Of a stretch of DNA of 64,000 bases, positions 61,214-64,000 are shown one piece after another; position 1 is the stretch's first letter; each line of letters begins with the position of its first letter. The stretch covers positions 24,119-88,118 of the forward strand of contig JARLHX010000278.1 in NCBI GenBank assembly GCA_031292035.1. The letters are read 5' to 3'. The translations under genes were made by a program, and so were the position numbers. This DNA is from Negativicutes bacterium. Its GTDB lineage: Bacteria; Bacillota_C; Negativicutes; Sporomusales_B; JARLHX01. The notes below the pieces were generated by a model. The model did no database searches. It was not told the DNA's origin and saw only the letters and a list, made by a program, of their open reading frames with translations.

Positions 61214-62176
61214 ATGAACAGCCACATCACCCGGCGGACCTTTCTCAAAAGCTCCGGACTGGCCCTGGTCGCCCTGGGGGGCATCCAAATCCCGTCAGCA
61301 CTCGCCGCGACCTTCGATGACGAAATCGGAGTTCCCTTTTCCAGCGGCAGCGGCCGGGCCCGCACCAAAGTTCCGGCCCTGGCCACCGACTGCCATCACC
61401 ACATCTATGATTCGACCTTCAAGGTCGACCCCAACGCCACCCTCCGCCCCCCTGACGCTACCATTGCCGACTACCGGATGCTGCAAAAACGCATCGGCAC
61501 CAGCCGCAACGTGGTCGTCCAGCCCTCCACCTATGGGGTGTATAACGACGGCCTGGTCGAAGTATTGAAAGAATTTGGCCTGAAAACCACCCGCGGCGTG
61601 GCAGTTGTCAACACCAGCGTTACTGACGCCGAGCTGGAAAGACTTGACGCCGTCGGCGTACGCGGCATCCGCTTCAACCTCGCCCAGGCTGGCGCGACCA
61701 CCATGGACATGGTGGCTCCCCTGGCTGAGCGGGTGGGGCCCATGGGCTGGCATCTCCAGATCAACGCCTCCATCGAGCAGATCGGCGACAACGCCGAACT
61801 GTGGGACAGCATTCCCGCCCAGGTGGTGTTCGATCATCTTGGCCACCTCCCGCCGGTCGGCATCAGCCATCCTACCTTTGCCGTCATCGTCGCCCTGATG
61901 CAAAAAGGCAAAGCCTGGGTCAAGCTATCTGGCGCCTATATCGACAGCAAAGTCGGCCCGCCCACCTACGCCGACAGCACCGTGGTGGCCAAAGCCTTTG
62001 TCAAGGCAGCCCCCGGACGCCTGGTATGGGGCAGTGACTGGCCGCACCCCACCTCCAAACTTGGCAACAAGCCCAACGATGCCCTGCTGCTCGACCTCTT
62101 GGCCGAATGGGTGCCGGACGAGGCGCTACGGAGCCGCATCCTGGTGGACAACCCGGCCCAGCTATACGGGTTTTAA
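61214..62176 (+). CDS. Tat-signal amidohydrolase (amidohydrolase_2 / LigI-like)
   Basis: A 320-residue protein. RRTFLKSSGLALVALGG is a twin-arginine signal ending near residue 30. The mature enzyme has TDCHHHIYD (HxH metal motif), VRGIRFNLAQAG, WHLQINASIEQ, VVFDHLGHLPP, VKLSGAY and GSDWPHP, the pattern of the 2-pyrone-4,6-dicarboxylate lactonase and galactarolactone-type hydrolases that open or isomerise lactones. An exported member is unusual because the other operon enzymes are cytosolic. ATG 61214 has AAAGGAGG; the longer frame from 61163 lacks a site. Confidence 0.88.
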   Translation: MNSHITRRTFLKSSGLALVALGGIQIPSALAATFDDEIGVPFSSGSGRARTKVPALATDCHHHIYDSTFKVDPNATLRPPDATIADYRMLQKRIGTSRNVVVQPSTYGVYNDGLVEVLKEFGLKTTRGVAVVNTSVTDAELERLDAVGVRGIRFNLAQAGATTMDMVAPLAERVGPMGWHLQINASIEQIGDNAELWDSIPAQVVFDHLGHLPPVGISHPTFAVIVALMQKGKAWVKLSGAYIDSKVGPPTYADSTVVAKAFVKAAPGRLVWGSDWPHPTSKLGNKPNDALLLDLLAEWVPDEALRSRILVDNPAQLYGF

Positions 62177-62239
62177 CGGCTTGTCTCCTAGCGCGAGACA
62201 AGCCGATTATCGCTAGCCCAAGAGCAATAACAGGATAGA

Positions 62240-63112
62240 ATGGCGGGGAACAGACAAATGGATGCAACCGTCCTGCAGCGCCTGGAAAATCAAATGGAGC
62301 GTTTTACCGCCGCCCAGCGCAAAGCAGCTGATTATATTTTAAAACACCCTACCGAAGTGGCCTTCCTGACCACTGAAAAGCTGGCCGACCTAGTCGGAGT
62401 CAGCGTCGCTTCCATCATGCGGATGACCTACGCCCTTGGCTACACCGGCTACACCCAGTTCCAAAAAGACCTGCAGGAAATGCTGCGCAGCCGGGTAGCG
62501 CCGCCCTCCCGCCTGGAAGCCAACGTCAAACGCCTGGGACGAAACAAGCTTTTGGTCCGCTGCGCCGAAGTCCAGATGAACAACATCAAAAAAACGGTGG
62601 AGTTTCTCAGTGACGAAGCCATCGACAACGCCTTTGCCCTGATGACTGCCGCCAAAAAGATCTATGTTGTCGGCGTCAGAGGCAGTTCTCCGGTAGCGGA
62701 CTTTCTCCACAGCAGTCTCAACCGCCTCGGCATCGACTGCGAGCTGCTCATCCCCGACTCGGGGCGGCTGCACTCCCTTTTAGTCCGATTGACGCCAGAC
62801 GACCTTGTCATCGCCTTCAGCCTGCCGCGCTATGCCAAGCGCACCCTAGAAATCGTCCGGGCCGCCAAAAGCAAAGGCGCTAAAATCCTCTCTGTCACCG
62901 ACGGTTATGCTTCGCCACTGGCGCTCTTGTCTGACGTCTTTTTGGCCTGTGCCTTTGAAAGCCTTTCTTTTCACCACTCGGAAATCGGGGCCCTCTTTGT
63001 CGCCGACTTTTTGCTCACCGGAGTGGCCAACCAAAATTCCGCCAAAACGAAAAACTATCTCGAGGAAGTCGAAAACATCACCGAAATCATGGATGCCAAC
63101 ATCATCAAATAG
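62240..63112 (+). CDS. RpiR family transcriptional regulator with SIS domain
   Basis: A 290-residue regulator. The N-terminal helix-turn-helix (about 10-85) has FTAAQRKAADYILKHPTEVA and TTEKLADLVGVSVASIMRM; the C-terminal SIS domain (about 125-260) has KIYVVGVRGSSPVADFL and SLPRYAKRTLEIVRAAKSKG, which binds phosphosugars or sugar acids in relatives. It is the last gene of the catabolic operon and the probable reader of the palindrome at 56362. Start ATG 62240 or 62258; the latter has the better site (GGGGAA). Confidence 0.93.
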   Translation: MAGNRQMDATVLQRLENQMERFTAAQRKAADYILKHPTEVAFLTTEKLADLVGVSVASIMRMTYALGYTGYTQFQKDLQEMLRSRVAPPSRLEANVKRLGRNKLLVRCAEVQMNNIKKTVEFLSDEAIDNAFALMTAAKKIYVVGVRGSSPVADFLHSSLNRLGIDCELLIPDSGRLHSLLVRLTPDDLVIAFSLPRYAKRTLEIVRAAKSKGAKILSVTDGYASPLALLSDVFLACAFESLSFHHSEIGALFVADFLLTGVANQNSAKTKNYLEEVENITEIMDANIIK

Positions 63113-63136
63113 TGCAGCCGCAAGGCTGCAAAAAAG

Positions 63137-63168
63137 GAAATCCCACTCCGACTTGGAGTGGGATTTTA
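63137..63168. terminator. Bidirectional terminator
   Basis: AAATCCCACTCC and GGAGTGGGATTT form a 12-bp stem with a 5-base loop between convergent genes; AAAAAA upstream serves the minus strand and TTTTAGTTT the plus strand. Confidence 0.92.
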
Positions 63169-63199
63169 GTTTATGTCCTTGTTGGCGGGGAATGGTCTC

Positions 63200-64000
63200 C
63201 TATTGTGACTCGTCCGCGCCCTCCGCCCCCAGTATGGCAACAAACATCGCCGCCAACTCCGGGTCGAACTGGCTGCCGGCGCAGCGCGCAATCTCAGCTG
63301 CTGCAGCGGCTTGGGTCATGGCCTTGCGATACGGACGGTCGTTGGTCATGGCGTCATAGGCGTCAGCCAGCGCCAGAATGCGACACTCCACCGGGATCTC
63401 CTCACCGGCGATCCCCAGCGGATAACCCTGGCCGTTCCACCATTCCTGGTGCTTTAAAACCCAGTCGGCGATCGGAACCAGATCAGGTGCCGACTTGGCA
63501 ATCCGGTAACCGATCTCGCAGTGGCGGCGCATCACCGCCATCTCCTCCATTGTCAGACTGCTGGCCTTAAAGAGAATACTGTCCGGGATGCCGACCTTGC
63601 CTACATCGTGGAACTTGGCCAACAGCCTGAGATCGGCAACGCCCTGATCCGGCAGATCGAGCTTGTGAGCCATTTTTTCCACCAGTTCCTGCAGCCGGTC
63701 GGCGTGACCCTCGGTAATATAGTCCCTGGCCTCCAGGGCCCGCATCATCGCCTGGACGATGGCGCTGCGACTGCTCTGGCTCTGGTGCATCTTTTCACGG
63801 TACATGTTATTGTCCGCCTGCTTAAACAACTCATCGACATTGTCGCTGCCGGCGAAATTGGCGGCCCACCCGATCGACAGACTGATCGGCAGCTGGGGGT
63901 TGTGCAGGTTGTAATTGGCGACAAAAGCCTTCAGTTCGCTATTGAGATTGAGCATCTTCTGCTGGTTGGGATTATGGACAAAGACGGCAAACTCGTCGCC
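63200..64000 (-). CDS. GGDEF/HD-GYP protein, N-terminal part outside window
   Basis: The frame is open to the window edge, where it reads GDEFAVFV, the second half of a GGDEF motif, so the ATG at 63955 is internal. The rest of the GGDEF domain ends with FKQADNNMYREK. The HD-GYP domain follows with EGHADRLQELV, FHDVGKVGIPD (HD pair), EIGYRIAKSAP, HQEWWNGQGYPLGIAGEEIP (GYP) and ADAYDAMTNDRPYR. Both a cyclase-like and a phosphodiesterase domain are present, in an arrangement common in Clostridia and Negativicutes. It ends at a TGA next to the terminator shared with the RpiR gene. Confidence 0.9.
   Translation of the reverse strand, partial: GDEFAVFVHNPNQQKMLNLNSELKAFVANYNLHNPQLPISLSIGWAANFAGSDNVDELFKQADNNMYREKMHQSQSSRSAIVQAMMRALEARDYITEGHADRLQELVEKMAHKLDLPDQGVADLRLLAKFHDVGKVGIPDSILFKASSLTMEEMAVMRRHCEIGYRIAKSAPDLVPIADWVLKHQEWWNGQGYPLGIAGEEIPVECRILALADAYDAMTNDRPYRKAMTQAAAAAEIARCAGSQFDPELAAMFVAILGAEGADESQ

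Noticed and set aside
1..64000. Insertion sequences, prophage genes, CRISPR arrays, tRNA, rRNA or attachment sites
   Set aside because: No transposase, integrase, regular repeat-spacer array or recognisable RNA gene was seen on either strand; a computational scan (tRNAscan, Infernal) was not possible.

Overview
The window looks like a chromosomal segment of a motile, spore-forming anaerobe of the Firmicutes, most likely a Negativicutes/Sporomusaceae-type organism. This is inferred from gene content and style, not from any marker gene: no rRNA or tRNA gene was found. Supporting signs are a DUF3231 protein, CBO0543-type membrane proteins, a long (634-residue) glutamine synthetase beside a normal GlnA, an LrgA/LrgB pair, many chemoreceptors and c-di-GMP enzymes, Tat-exported hydrogenase and molybdoenzyme subunits, AGGAGG-type ribosome binding sites and many strong intrinsic terminators.

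Layout. 1-5.2 kb: end of an unknown gene, a DUF3231 protein, a CBO0543-like membrane protein, a small repeat protein with a recent internal duplication, and an MFS transporter followed by a short-chain dehydrogenase. 5.3-16.7 kb: signalling (dCache chemoreceptor, PAS histidine kinase, soluble CZB chemoreceptor, GGDEF/EAL protein), a CBO0543-family protein, a MarR-MFS pair and a BASS-type transporter. 16.9-21.1 kb: two glutamine synthetases on the minus strand; the glnA leader carries an attenuator and lies behind a small ORF with a consensus promoter. 21.4-26.5 kb: threonine aldolase, DAACS symporter, a C_GCAxxG_C_C protein, a YtcJ-like amidohydrolase and two small proteins. 26.6-34.8 kb: a large dCache/PAS/GGDEF/EAL protein, an orphan Liv-type binding protein, polysaccharide deacetylase plus TorD-like chaperone, a secreted MORN-repeat protein and a 99-residue unknown. 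34.8-41.6 kb: HPP protein and ClC transporter, a second CBO0543-family protein with a structured leader, and two more chemoreceptors.

41.8-47.5 kb: an XRE/cupin regulator faces a tightly overlapping four-gene operon: molybdopterin oxidoreductase, four-cluster ferredoxin, and [NiFe] hydrogenase small and large subunits. It has no membrane subunit, and the large subunit has an unusually short C-terminal tail. It looks like a hydrogen-linked reductase (or hydrogen-evolving oxidase) of unknown substrate and is the most interesting gene set here.

47.7-56.2 kb: a secreted gluzincin-like protein, a TetR/methyltransferase pair around a long palindrome, a TSCPD protein, LrgA/LrgB, a second PAS histidine kinase, an OsmC protein and an HD-GYP phosphodiesterase. 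Several signalling genes have Spo0A-box-like TTCGACAA sites upstream. 56.3-63.1 kb: a six-gene catabolic operon (two ACS-type MFS transporters, two amidohydrolases, an NAD-dependent dehydrogenase and an RpiR regulator) with a 20-bp palindrome in its promoter region. The window ends inside a GGDEF/HD-GYP gene.

All coordinates, start codons and hairpins were read by eye; homology statements are pattern recognition, not database results.
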